A DNA stretch of 64,000 nt. Source: Xenopus tropicalis. Its lineage: Eukaryota > Chordata > Amphibia > Anura > Pipidae. The stretch's first letter is position 1. Each line of letters begins with the position of its first letter. Positions 46,123-57,105 of this stretch are shown one piece after another. The translations under genes were made by a program, and so were the position numbers. Where the stretch lies: positions 79,632,910 through 79,696,909 of the forward strand of contig NC_030683.2 of NCBI RefSeq assembly GCF_000004195.4. Direction: 5' to 3'. A model generated the notes under the pieces. It ran no database searches. It was not told the origin of the DNA and was given only the letters and a program-made list of their open reading frames with translations.

Positions 46123-46322
46123 TACAGGTGTAGGACCCGTTATCCAGAATTCTTGGGACCAATGGTATTCCGGATAAGGGATCTTTCCACAATTTGGATC
46201 TAACAAAGCACTTTTTTTTACAGAGAAAAAGAAAGTCAATTTTAAAAATCTGAATTAATTGATTAAAATGGAGTCTATCGGAGGCAGGCTTTCCTTAATT
46301 CAGAGCTTTCTGGATATCGGGA
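46123..46322 (-). repeat. 'tacaggtatggga' MITE, copy D (deleted)
   Basis: The left end tacaggtgtaggacccgtta is intact. The interior skips the usual 'aataaacccaatag' block, jumping from 'ggatctaacaaagc' to 'cagagaaaaagaaag', and the right end stops at 'gctttctggatat'. An internally deleted copy. Confidence 0.75.
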
Positions 46323-46689
46323 TATGGATTGAATAGATATGGGCTGAATCCAGGCACAAACTGATGCAAGTCATTACAAGGTACAATACAAAGGTATTCC
46401 TTTACATTAGTTTCTACTAATTCAACAAATACTCCTGCAAAAGAGTAAATAAAATAAAAAGGATTCAAACATTAAGAACCCTAAGTACTGTACCTGGAAT
46501 TTCCTTATGCCCCTGAGGCAAAGTTTGAATGAAGCCTCGTATAACATGGGGCACTGGTACTGTGACCTTTTTATGGCCAGCTGGGACATTTACTTATATG
46601 TAAGGGGTGGAGTTTCATTGATGACCCCATACTCATTCTCATATGGAGATATTAAAAATCCAGTAGAGACAGTGCCCTGGGTGAAATCA

Positions 46690-46745
46690 AACCTAGGATG
46701 TCAGTGCCACAAGGTAGCAATGCTAACCACTCTGGAAAATCCACA
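46690..46745 (-). repeat. tRNA-like repeat fragment
   Basis: The minus strand reads 'gtggttagcattgctacct', 'tgtggcactgacatcc' then 'taggtttgatttc', matching the A/B-box layout seen at 14205. Probably an old SINE-like head. Confidence 0.4.
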
Positions 46746-46800
46746 CATTTTTTTTGCTTCAATGTAATAACAGTACTTGTATAAATATATATATATATAT

Positions 46801-47407
46801 TGTGGTAGAGTGACCCAACAAATGAGAGAAAAGGTGAGTTTTCCCTTCAAGTTCTCCATAGGGGGAGATGTAACCTTTAGGGGGGAGGTTGATAAACAGA
46901 GAATGGTTTCTCTGTTTAAAGGATTTTGCTGTCTGGCCCTGAAAGCTATAGGGTTCTGGAAGGAACAAGCGGATCAGGCGATCCATTCCAGTAGTCCAGC
47001 TCACCTGGTCTCTCAGAGCAGGGCACAGAGCAGGAAGGATACATCTCTGTGTTAGGACTCCCAGAGGAGCTGGGGTGCTTCCTGCTACTGCAAGGAGAAG
47101 AGGGAGCCCAGACTTGAGAAAGCTGCCAAGAGCCAGAGGATCTAAGGAACTGAAAGGAAAGCCAGGAGGCTGAGCTAATTCCCCAGAAGTGTTGTGAGTA
47201 CTGGGGTGACCCCAACATTTGTGTTTTCTTACTGGTAGTCCACAAGGGGCCCAGGTTAGTGAGGGAACTAATCTAATGTGTGAATGTAGCACCCAGAGGG
47301 CAGGATTTATTTTTATGATTTGTTTTGTATGCTGGAATGGGCACCCCTGTGTAAATAAACTGCCTTAAAGCCAAGAAAGTGTCTGTCATGGATCCCGCTA
47401 GTTTACA
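46801..47407 (+). mobile_element. Probable solo LTR
   Basis: Begins tgtggtagagtgacc and ends cgctagtttaca (TG...CA), 607 bp. It sits within (AT)n sequence on both sides, so the target duplication cannot be separated from the microsatellite. An aataaa signal near 47356 followed by 'gtgtctgtcatggatcc' resembles the R/U5 end of a Metaviridae-type LTR. There is no internal region. The 177-codon minus-strand frame across it (46759-47292) is antisense to the LTR and has no recognisable domain. Confidence 0.55.
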
Positions 47408-47999
47408 ATATATATATAATAGATTTTGCAGGAGTAATGCCAGCACACACAGGGTTTCATACAAATGTATATAAAATTATATTTATTGAGAAAAAAGGAG
47501 CAAAATAAATATAAAATAGATAGAGGTATAGCACTTTGCTACCGAGGATGACGTTCATTAATGTGTGTGGGAAGAAAGCTGTGGAAATTTAGTAAACTAA
47601 ACTAAACATAGGGACACATAAATGCCCCTTTGCTAAACCCTGGCACAATCAATAGGACTTGGAAAGATATTCTGCCTATGATTTTAATTAACAAAATCAT
47701 TTTTTCCTAATAGTTAGTGTTTTTTTATTCAAGAAATAATTACAAGAATATGAAAAAAGCATGTTCTGTACAAGCCCTATTCTTTGAGGTCATGTTGAAA
47801 AAGAGGGTATATAGTCCTTTTAATAAAGCTGCATAAATTGCATAAAATTGTATTACTAGATATTCTGATTGACATACAAGTTTATTCAGCATGCTGATTT
47901 TCAATTGTTGACCCCCCACAACTGTTGCAACTATACAGTACAACCCTACTAGAGAAGCTGAAGAAAAGATGATATAAGAACTTTTATTCACTTTAATGC
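47408..47999. other. No recognised feature
   Basis: Begins with the (TA)n target sequence, then unique-looking DNA. An 83-codon minus frame at 47740-47991 has no recognisable product. Confidence 0.3.
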
Positions 48000-48159
48000 A
48001 GGAACATCATAGGTGGATTTTAATGAAGGCTTGGGGCGGCTAAGCCTCCCCAAACCTAAGTTCTTTGTACATTTACCTGAAATTGTTTGCAATATAATGC
48101 TGTACAAGTTTGAAAACGGAACGTGAGGGAGGTTGCACGTTCAGATCAGACATCAGCAG

Positions 48160-48345
48160 TGTCCTGTTTCACTTCGCCATAAAATTCGCTTAACGCATTT
48201 GCCGCGCAATTTATTTTTTGCCACCTGCGTCTTTTTTGACACCCGTGGCTATTTTTTGTCACCCGCGTCTTTTTTGGATGCGACCGCACCCAATTTGACG
48301 CGGTCACGTCGTGACAAAAAAACAATTTTAAGCGCAACAAATTTT
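48160..48345 (-). repeat. CpG-rich MITE fragment inside hAT copy 4
   Basis: Repeated 'cgcgtcttttttg' units and 'caatttgacgcggtcacgtc' recall the 43181 family interior (ggcgcggtcacgtc). The termini are missing. Confidence 0.5.
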
Positions 48346-48994
48346 ACAATAATAATCCAGCCTTAATGTATGCCACCTTTCAGGCTAAGTACGATCTTGC
48401 TTGGTTTCTGGTCATACTCTGCTACTCTTCCCTGCCTTCCTTTCCAGTGTAACATGAGCCCGCCCAGCAGAGGGAAGGGCTACACAGAGCTCAAATTACT
48501 GAGGGAAAGCAATGCAGAGAGCTGGAGAAGGTGCTGCTTTACCTTAGTAAATTAGTAAGATAAGCACACATATATTCCTTTATATATCATTTATTTTTAT
48601 AGTCTTGTACTATATGGGAACTGTAGGAGTGCTGGCATGGCTGTAATATAGGCTTAAGTTTTGGAACTGGAGATATTAAGCTGATAATGGCTGGACAGGC
48701 TGGGAGTTGACAGAAAAATGCAAGAGAAAATCTGTAGAACTTAAAAATGAATGCTGGGTGTTGATTATAAGGCAGCTGTTGGTTTAGAATGAATCTCATA
48801 TTACATGTTCTTTGAGAGACAGCGTTATGGAACTGAACAGAGTTAAAAAAAAATTCCAGCTGTAAAGGACCAATGCCACCAAAAAATATTTTTTCCTGTT
48901 ACCCTAAATGCTCCAAACTGCATTTTTACTTCAGCATTTTAAAGTTGCCAACGTATGTGTGTGTGACAAAATGATTACAAAATTGTTCATGGAT

Positions 48995-49205
48995 CTTACA
49001 GACATGTGTTTCCCTGTGCTGGATCTTTCATGTGTTTCAGCACAGGATCCTATTAGGCTCTTTGTGGCAAGTTGCATTCCACCTGCATTCCACGCTTGCC
49101 TGTGCCACAATGACTACAGTCATATAGGAAATACAGGCCTGCATTTCTTTTTGTGTTCCCCTGCGCTGAAACACATGCAAGATCCAACGCAGGAAAACCC
49201 ATGTA
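48995..49205. repeat. Foldback MITE inside hAT copy 4
   Basis: 'ggatctttcatgtgtttcag' at 49021 pairs with 'ctgaaacacatgcaagatcc' at about 49166, with one mismatch in 20. Outer 'ttacagacatgtgtttcc' and 'ggaaaacccatgtaa' extend the pairing. The centre lies near 49100. Confidence 0.6.
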
Positions 49206-49308
49206 AAAATGCTTGTCTGTATGAGTGTGGTAACTGTTATTGTGTATAGATACTTAACATTTTTAGCCTCACCAAACAAAAAAATCACCATCTGCCTATG
49301 AGGAATAT

Positions 49309-49793
49309 GAAGATTCAGAGGAAAAAAAAAATGATTACAGACAAGAATAGTTACAGGAACAAGAATAGTTTAAGAAGCAACCCAGAACCAATAAACAATC
49401 ACTTATATCACATACAGGAAATGACATTCAAATGTAGCAGATGCATTCTGGTAACTGTAGTATTTATATATAACATAACTAACATATAATAGAAATCTGT
49501 AAGAAAAATGTAACAACTTCAAATGCACATATAGAATATGCCATGGTTTACATAGAGTAGCTTTATAAAAAGAGGTTCAGAAAATACTATGCACATGAAA
49601 AGAACCCATAGAGTTAACGTTGACTTTCTGCTCAGGAAATCGTTGGTTAGTAACTTATACTCTTTGGAGTATTTTGGAAAGTATTTTTGCCCAGGGCTAC
49701 TTTGGCAGTTCCTGTTTCTCTAGTGTACAAAAAGAGTTGGAACATGTGTCCAGTCCTTTTCAGCGTTATTTTAGGAGGTGGATGTGCCTGCTA
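49309..49793. other. No recognised feature
   Basis: AT-rich, with a small direct repeat 'acaagaatagtt' at 49341-49372. Nothing else recognised. Confidence 0.35.
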
Positions 49794-51030
49794 GAGATGT
49801 AGTGAACTGTTCGCCGGAGAACTAATTCGCACGAAAATCGGGTGTTCGCAAGTTCTCAAGTTCGCGAACTTTTAGCGATGTTCGCAATTTTGGGTTCGCC
49901 TTAGCTGGAGCCAAATTTTGACCTCTCACCCCAGAGCCAGCAGATACATGGCAGCCAATCAGGCAGCTCTCCCTCCTGGACCACCCCCGGACCACTCCCT
50001 TCCATATATAAACCGAAGCCCAGCAGCCATTTTACATTCTGCCTGTGTGTGCTTGATGAGTTAGCATAGGGAGAGAGCTGTGCAGGGGTTTGAGGGACAG
50101 TTTAGGTAGCTTTGCTGACTAGTAATCTACTTTGTACTGCTCTGTATGTAGCTGCTGTGGGCAGCTGTCCTGCTGATCTCATCTGCTGTAACCCAATAGT
50201 CCTTGTAAGGACTGCTTTTATTTTCTGATTACTGTTACTCTTCTTTTCATTGTGTACTGCAGCTCCGTCTGTGTGTGTTGGAGACAGGTGTGCTGCTCAT
50301 AGTATTGCACTAAGCACCAACCACACATTCACATCATTTTTTTTTTATTTGTGTTTTTTTACTTTGCTACTGTAATTTATAGAGCCGAGTGCTATTAGTC
50401 TAGCTGTGGGGGACTGGTGTGCTGCTCCTAGTAGTTCACCCCCAGCACCAACCAGAGATCACTTTTTTTTATTATTAATTTTTTTTTATTTTTTTATTTA
50501 ACTTACTGTTCTTTAATGTGTCCAGTGCTGTTTGCTGTTATTCATAGTAGTGCACCAAACACGTTACACATAGTAGTGACATTGCATTGCAATAAAATCA
50601 CCTGAGCGATGTTTTTCCACCAGCAATAATATATTCCGTATCCACTACTGCGGCGTTTTGTCTTTGAATGTGAACCGGCTGTAACCTTTACACGACTTGA
50701 TTGGCATGTAGACGCCGGACGTTTTAAAGCAGTTTATTACACAAGTTTAGAAATGTAGTGTGATTTCTGCCCTTTACAGCACAAAACGCAATGCTGTGTC
50801 AACAACGTATTTTTCAGAGAAATTTTTGCCCTTGATCCCCCTCCTGCATGCCACTGTCCAGGTCGTGGCACCCTTTAAAAAACTTTAAAATCAGTTTTCT
50901 GGCCAGAAATGGCTTTTCTAGTTTTTAAAGTTCGCCTTCCCATTGAAGTCTATGGGGTTTGCAAAGTTCGCAAAAGTTCGCACTTTTTGGCGGAAGTTCG
51001 CGAACGGGTTTGCAAACTTTTTTTGTGAGG
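49794..51030 (+). repeat. Non-autonomous element with 'gttcgcgaac' ends
   Basis: The left end is rich in gttcgc/gcgaac units (49808-49900) and the right end has their inverted counterparts (50930-51020, including aagttcgcgaacggg). The ~1-kb interior has a TATA-like 'ccatatataaaccgaagc' at 50003 followed by repeated 'gtgtgctgctcctag'-type phrases (50290, 50418, 50530). Exact termini and the target duplication were not resolved. The superfamily is not assigned. Confidence 0.6.
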
Positions 51031-51050
51031 TTCTAGTGCCTGCAGCCTTG

Positions 51051-51500
51051 CATACCTCCCAACCGCCCAACTTTTCGTGGGACAGTCCAGATTTTAACAA
51101 CTCAGACTGCAGTCCAAGATTCTTACTGAAAAGTCCCTAGTTTCCCTTTGCTCTCCTGCACTGAACACCAAAAAAGATACAAAGCTTCTCAAACTTAATT
51201 AAATAAGTGGGTTTTTGGCATATAGCCCAAAAAACTCAACATGCAACACCTACACATGTACAATTGTAACTATTCAATTTCAGCTTTTCAACTTTTTTTT
51301 AACTGTAATAACACATAAAACAAGACCCCAAAACCCCCAAAAAATGTATTCAATTTTTTAAACCTGCCAAATTTTGTAAAACGGAAGTGGTATTTAGGGG
51401 ACGTGGCCACAAAAATTGGCATGGCCCAAAAATTTTTTCCGCACTACGTACAGCATCTTATTTTGTCCCTCTTTAAATTTTTCAAATGTTGGGAGGTATG
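51051..51500. repeat. MITE with 13-bp terminal inverted repeats (catacctcccaac)
   Basis: catacctcccaac opens the element and gttgggaggtatg closes it at 51500, a perfect 13-bp pair. The interior is A-rich, with 'gggacgtggccac' and 'tgtccctctttaaa' near the right end. No matching 8-bp flank was found. Confidence 0.7.
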
Positions 51501-53354
51501 GTCTTGGAGTGCTCCCACAACCACTGCTTTTTGTGTATTTTTGTACTTTAACAGATTTATTCTGCAGGAAGACTGGTAAAACTTGTGGTTGTAGCACCCG
51601 TTACTTTAATGGTGGTCTCATACCATGAAAAATGGGTGGTGGTCTGGGCAAAATCTTTCTCTTTATTAAAAGCTGCAAGCAAGGGAGGACTATGCCTGGG
51701 AATATAGTGCTTTGGTCTTAGCAGTCTCTCTTCTTTAAAAACTAATGGTGGAGGGGGATTAAGCCCTAAAAGACACTTATCTCAAGAAATGTTATCATGC
51801 ATGCAGGCACCAGCCTATGAAAAATGGGCAGAGGTAAATAGTTAGGACCACCATATGGGGTTTACCTCGATCTGGTATGGTGGATTGTCAATTTTATGAC
51901 TATAACTTTGTGGCTAAATACCCCTGTTTGTGAAAGTATGCATAGTTGCATAGGTACTAAATTATTTGTCGTAGAGGGGACACTGAGAATGTGCTTTGAT
52001 CAAACCCCTCTCTTTTGCAAGCCTGGGCTTTAAGTAAACCTCAATATCCAAGAAGAGGTCGGGCCCAAGGTAAGTGTTTTTAGTGAAGGCAGGGTAAAGT
52101 CATAATACAGTAAGGAGAAGTAGTGGGGTTAGTATTCACTACGTAACAAGCACCAGAGTAAATACAGTGGTTAAGAACCACTGGCACACTTTATTCATGA
52201 TGTCACAGCATTGTAGTTCTAGTTTAACTACATCACAATTCCTCCAGTCCCTTCCAACAACAGCTCAGTTGAGAAGAAGGGTGGCAGTTTAACAGTGATT
52301 CACTGTTCAGCAGTTGTGATGGATGGATTGAATGGATTTCTTATAAGCCTCCCCTGCTTCCAGTAACACACACTTTTGTAAATAGGTTCTTTGGTGCAAA
52401 AATATTTTTTCAGAAGCTCCCTTGGGCCAACTGTTATTGGGCCTTTGAAAAAAAAACTGTTATTATTGACAAATTGTTATCATGTGACAGTCCCATGTTA
52501 TTTGTGTAGGTCTCTTATGAGACCATCACTGACAACTGACTAAAGTTAAAAAAAGTTACTTGGCTTGACGTAACCAATTCTGTGGGGCAGTCAACACGTT
52601 AATCTGTTCCAGCAGATTTTTCTTCTTTCCATCTCTTTATCTCTCTCTTCCCGCTATCCTGCTTTTTTTAATCTCTGAATCCTTTATTTCATGATTCTTT
52701 TTTCCAAAATATTCCTGCCTGTGCTTGCCTTTGGCTTCTGCTGATAAGAAAAAATGAATTACATAATACTAATAATAATAATAATAATAAAAAAAATCCT
52801 CTCCACAGTCCTATCAGCACAAAGGAAGAATGTGTGGCCCTCTTAGGGATGAGCAGATGGAACCTAGTGTCAGCTTCAATCATCCCCCCCCCATTTATTT
52901 AAAAGGCAATGTCTCGAGCACTAGAAATGATGAAGGCTTTGTGTAGGATTTCTCTGAGCCCTGCCATGTTCTCAATTTTCTTGACATTTCAGATGGAAGA
53001 AAGATTCTAAGCACAGTCTGTGATCTATATTTTTTCTCTTCTCTCTCTTTTTTTTTTTTTTTTAACCTCCAGATTTCCAAGCTGCTAGCCGATTTAAAAA
53101 CTGAAAGGATTTCATGATTGAAGAAACAATAGCAAATGATACCTGACTTGACCTATGTAAGAAAGTACAAAGTGAAGTGACAGGAATAATAGAAGATGAA
53201 AAGTCAGGGAATTATATATTTAAAAAAAAAAAACAACAAGGAAATCTATTGAGAACAGCTAGGATTCTAATGCATTCTTTTTCACAAATACATCTGTACT
53301 CAAATGTAAGTACAGAACAGTGAATCGTGTTGTTCATATTGTAACATCTCTCTG
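51501..53354. other. Unique-looking sequence with simple repeats
   Basis: (AAT)n at about 52764-52792 and poly(T) at 53049-53063. Short frames only; no gene or mobile-element ends recognised. Confidence 0.35.
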
Positions 53355-53525
53355 TTAAAGGAAAACTATAGCAATTTTCTATTTAGGAGTACCCAATAGC
53401 ACATACTACTAAAAAAAGTATATTTTTATGAAAATGGTATATTTCCATGAAGCAGGGTTTTACATATGCTTGTTATGCAATATATTTTTAGACCTACATT
53501 GTTTGGGGGTATAGTTTTCCTTTAA
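53355..53525. repeat. Small T2-type MITE (171 bp, complete)
   Basis: TTAAAGGAAAACTATAGC at the left and the inverted 'ggtatagttttcctttaa' at the right. TTAA ends are intact on both sides. A compact and little-diverged copy. Confidence 0.85.
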
Positions 53526-54579
53526 AGCAGAAATGTTGTACTGAAAGCCCAAAGGCTTCTGAGAACTATATCTCCCAAATCCTCAACCAGCAAGCAGTTG
53601 AATAGGTTGCTGATAAAAAAAAGTAGTGGGCAGCTGACCAAACCTGCATTGTGCATGCTTATTATAGAGGGTTAATGAGGCTGTTTGCTTATCAGAACTG
53701 GAGGGCAATTTGTTGCCTATTTAAGTCATTTATCAACTGTAGTTAATGCAGTATAATTTCATTTTGCCATCAGTAGGAAAGATTGATAGCTAGCAGTCTC
53801 CACAGATGATGACATTTAGAATGTGTGGGCAATGTGTATCAGGAATGTGTGCTTATGCTGTTCTTTGTCATCTGTGCCAAAGCAAAAATTTTAATCAGTT
53901 GTACAGACAGAGGACAGAAATGAGAGAGAACACAAAAAAGGGTTAAGCAGAGGTGATGCTGAGGCAGGGTGGGCCAGTCAGGACAGGGCAGAGCATCTCA
54001 GTTCAGACACAGGTATCAGGCAGTATCTACCCCAAATCCAACGTTGGCTGTAGGGATCCGGTCCAGTAAAGGGTGATCATCCTTAGGATTCTGCTTGTTC
54101 CACATCTGCCTCCATTGTGGTGCTACTCTGCTTCTGCCTATTACAACTGCCATTAATTGCTTTGTTAACTACCTCAACTATTGTGAGTATAACCCTGCTT
54201 CAACCTTGTCTGTGACAATAAACGTTCTGCAGTTATTCAGCAAAAACCTTCTGGCGTCCTAATTACTACATCTACACCATACAGTCTCAGGGAATTGTAG
54301 TTCAACAACATCCTCGTCTCCAAAACAGCTCCTATAGGCCATCTCCCACTTAGCGGAGGCCCATCCTGTGAAAGGGGGATCGCATGTAACACATGCTCTA
54401 CTATATACTAGCCTGGATTGACCCCTAAACGGCCAAAAAGGTGTTACACTTTGATTCAATATAGCAAAGCATCAGGAATGTTTTAGAGGTAAACGCGAAT
54501 GTTTAGAGGTAAACACCAAATGGTAGCTACGTAGTTTGGTAAAAAAAGACTCCAAGTAGTAAGATTCTTGAGTTCTTAT
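53526..54579. other. No recognised feature
   Basis: Unique-looking; contains 'gcagggtgggccagtcagg' style GC patches near 53960 and an 'agaggtaaac' duplication at about 54485-54510. No gene seen. Confidence 0.3.
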
Positions 54580-54821
54580 TGTTACTTTTTTATTACTTAC
54601 CCTTAATCAGGCACTCTACTTTTCATCTTACGGTCTCTCATTTAAAACACTGCCAGCTTCTAGGGTAAATTTAAGTCTAGCAACCAGCTACTGAAATTGC
54701 AAACTGGAAAGCTGCTGAACAAAATCTAGATAATTCAAAAACCACACAAGACCAGCTAGAAATTTGACTGTCTATAGAATATTAAAAATGAAGCCAAATG
54801 AAGGTGAACTACTACTTTAAC
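54580..54821 (+). repeat. T2-C MITE, right half
   Basis: 'ctagggtaaatttaagtctagcaacc' shortened to the family phrase 'agtctagcaaccagctact', then 'aagctgctgaacaaaa', ending 'aggtgaactactactttaa'. Matches the right part of the T2-C at 25605-26059; the left half is absent. Confidence 0.6.
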
Positions 54822-54977
54822 TAATTATAAACAGGAAAATTGGACACAACACTTGACAAATAAATCAGCAAAGGAGGGTTTTATTGCTTTATTCAGGAAA
54901 GCTAGCCAATTGCAGGAACTCTTTGACTTCCTCCACCAATGTCTGATAAGAGATTTTTTTTTGTTTGGGTAGTCTAA

Positions 54978-55213
54978 ACAAAATAATTTAAACATTAAAT
55001 ACACCCAATGGGATTGCTTTCCATCCAATAAAGATTAATTATATTTTAGTTGGGTCAAGTACAAGGTACTGTGTTATTACTACAGAGAAAAAGGAAATCA
55101 TTCCTAAAAATTAGAATCATTTGTTTAAAATGGAGTCTATGAGAGATGGCCCTTCCGTAATTCTGAACTTTCTGTATAACAGGTTTCCGGATAACGGATC
55201 CTATACATGTGTA
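54978..55213 (-). repeat. 'tacaggtatggga' MITE, copy E (5' truncated)
   Basis: Starts within the family interior (aataatttaaacattaaat) and ends 'ggataacggatcctatacat'. Same orientation as copies A and C. Confidence 0.75.
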
Positions 55214-55795
55214 GGGAAGTGCTAATTTACACTTTTCCTGAACGCACAAGCCTGTGACTTTAAATCTGGGACAACCAAAAATATGGCTGCTGACTGTACT
55301 GCAGAGGGACGGTTATAAGTCACAGCCTGGCCCAATCAGCAGGAGGGATTTGCTTCTGACCTTGTGACCCTGCTGAAAGAGGTTTGGAGCCAAAAAGATA
55401 TGAAAGAGAGGCAGATCTTATTCAGGAAGGAGAGGAGAAGGAGAGCATGGATTCTGCACAGTAATACTGAGAGCTGCCTGAGATTTCTGCATCTTTCCTG
55501 TGAGTGTTCCTGTGAATCTGTACAAGTAGGGAGCTAGGGTTCCACCTGTAGAACAACTACCCACATAGGGAAACCCATAATCAGAGCATAGGGAGTTAGT
55601 TAACCCTTCCCATTTAGCCATTTAGTAAATGGGATTAGTGCAGCTGTACTGAGCTATTGCTAGGGTAGTAATCCCTGTAGGATAGTAAGGACATCAGTCC
55701 TGTAGTGAGTTGCCAGCGTGCACACTGGATCTGGATGTGGGATTACCCATCAGCCTTCGTGACACCTGCAGTGGATCTCTCTCCAGCCAATAGAA
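55214..55795 (+). repeat. LTR-like repeat, copy 2
   Basis: Shares at least six phrases in order with 30245-30661 (tttaaatctgggacaacc, atggctgctga, ccaatcagcaggagg, gagagctgcctgagat, tagtgagttgccagcgtg, gacacctgcagtggatc). About 130 bases around 55540-55690 are present here only, so one copy has an indel. The segment starts directly after a MITE end. Confidence 0.45.
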
Positions 55796-56411
55796 AGCTA
55801 TACTAACTGATTTCTGTTATATAATGACTGAAACAACAAAATGTTATAACAAAAGATTGGTATTGTACCTTGTATCTTGTAATCTAATGTTTTGTATATG
55901 TTGTAATTGTTTATTTAAAGAAAAAAAAAATACCTTTAAAAAAAAACCCAAAGCCACCAGGAGAGAGCAAAATGCAGTGCTTGCTGCTAAAGGTGCTTTA
56001 TTCACACAATCACACAAATTGCCCGCAGTTGCAGCGAATATTTTCTAACTCTGCCTCGAGTAATTTCCAGCGTTTGGCGAACAAGTGACGTGTGCTCCCT
56101 TTTCTTTCGGCATAAGTGTGCTGCACCAATTGATGGAGGGCACTGAGGGAACCCTGAAGCTACCTCCAAAGACCTCAATAGATCAATAGATGCAGTAGTG
56201 TTTGATTTGGAAGGGAAAACAGGAAGGACTGAGCCGTGCTGAGCACAACACAAGTGCAAAGAGTGTGTTTTGACACTATTTTACTGTTTAATGAAAGTGG
56301 TTTTAACTGCCTATGGGGAAAGGTGCAAGCTGCCCACTACTGCACTTGCAGACATAAATGAGCCCTAATATATTTATCTATCATTTTATTATAATTAGCA
56401 TATTGCTGATG
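55796..56411. other. No recognised feature
   Basis: Poly(A) run at 55920-55930. Some CpGs around 56030-56110; frames of 74-85 codons without domains. Confidence 0.3.
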
Positions 56412-56655
56412 TCTAGTGATGAGCAAAATACATCGAAGCCAATGGTGACTATTCTCGCAGCAAACTTTTTTCCGCGCCAATTTTTTCTGCACACATGTCG
56501 ATGCCCATTTATTTGTGAATGGTATGTATATGCATATAATGTAAAAAAAAAGTTTTATTTTTGAGTCAATGGGCATTTTTTCTCTGCCTTTCTTTGTGCC
56601 AAATTCATTGGAGTCAATGGGTGTTTTTCCTTACCCCAATTGGTTTGGAGTTAAT
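56412..56655 (+). repeat. 'tagtgatgagcaaa' MITE fragment
   Basis: tagtgatgagcaaaatac start as in the 43181 family, followed by 'ttggagtcaatgggtgttt' units also seen at 19080-19140. The right terminus was not found. Confidence 0.45.
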
Positions 56656-56917
56656 GGAGTTTTTTTTTACACACAATTATTTTTCTGATGAAATGCATGA
56701 TCTGCCAGTCAGAAGTAGACTGTGGGTCAACCACAGATAAATACATTTTGCCCCTTCTCGTCGTATTACAAAAAGAAATTTATTTTTTGCAAGTCATTTC
56801 AAAAGTCAGTGAAGAGATTGTCAGTAACTTGCAGCAACAGTGATATTGCAGTGACTGCAAAGCTTCTTTCTGAAAAGTACAAATACTAGAACAGTTAGAT
56901 ACTACTGGGCAGATTTA

Positions 56918-57105
56918 TCAAATTGTGAGTTTAGAGCTTAATACATAAAAAACCCACGTTCTATTCATTCCTATGGGATTTTTTAGAAGTGTATTTATCA
57001 ATAGGTGAAAGGTAGACTTCACCATTTAATAAATTGCTTCTATTTAGGAATAAATAGAAAGTGGTTGAGTTTTTATGCATTAAGCTCTAAACTCACATTC
57101 ATATA
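56918..57105. repeat. Palindromic MITE ('gggcagatttatcaaa')
   Basis: 'gtgagtttagagcttaat' near 56926 pairs with 'ttaagctctaaactcac' ending at about 57097. Inner arms 'cacgttctattcattcc' and 'ggaataaatagaaagtgg' also pair. The right terminal 'tttgataaatctgccc' is missing. Confidence 0.6.

Larger units (their letters stand above)
48008..49300 (+). mobile_element. Non-autonomous hAT element, copy 4 (different interior)
   Basis: cataggtggattttaatgaa at the left and accatctgcctatg at the right, with subterminal 'ggctaagcctccccaaacct' and 'tagcctcaccaaac'. The flanks aggaacat (48000-48007) and aggaatat (49301-49308) match at 7 of 8 bases. The interior is unrelated to copies 1-3 and carries CpG-rich repeat sequence (48160-48345) and a foldback MITE (48995-49205). 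Confidence 0.75.

Noticed and set aside
46759..47292. 177-codon minus-strand open frame, the longest in the window
   Set aside because: It lies antisense to a probable solo LTR, begins in AT microsatellite sequence, and its product has no recognisable domain.
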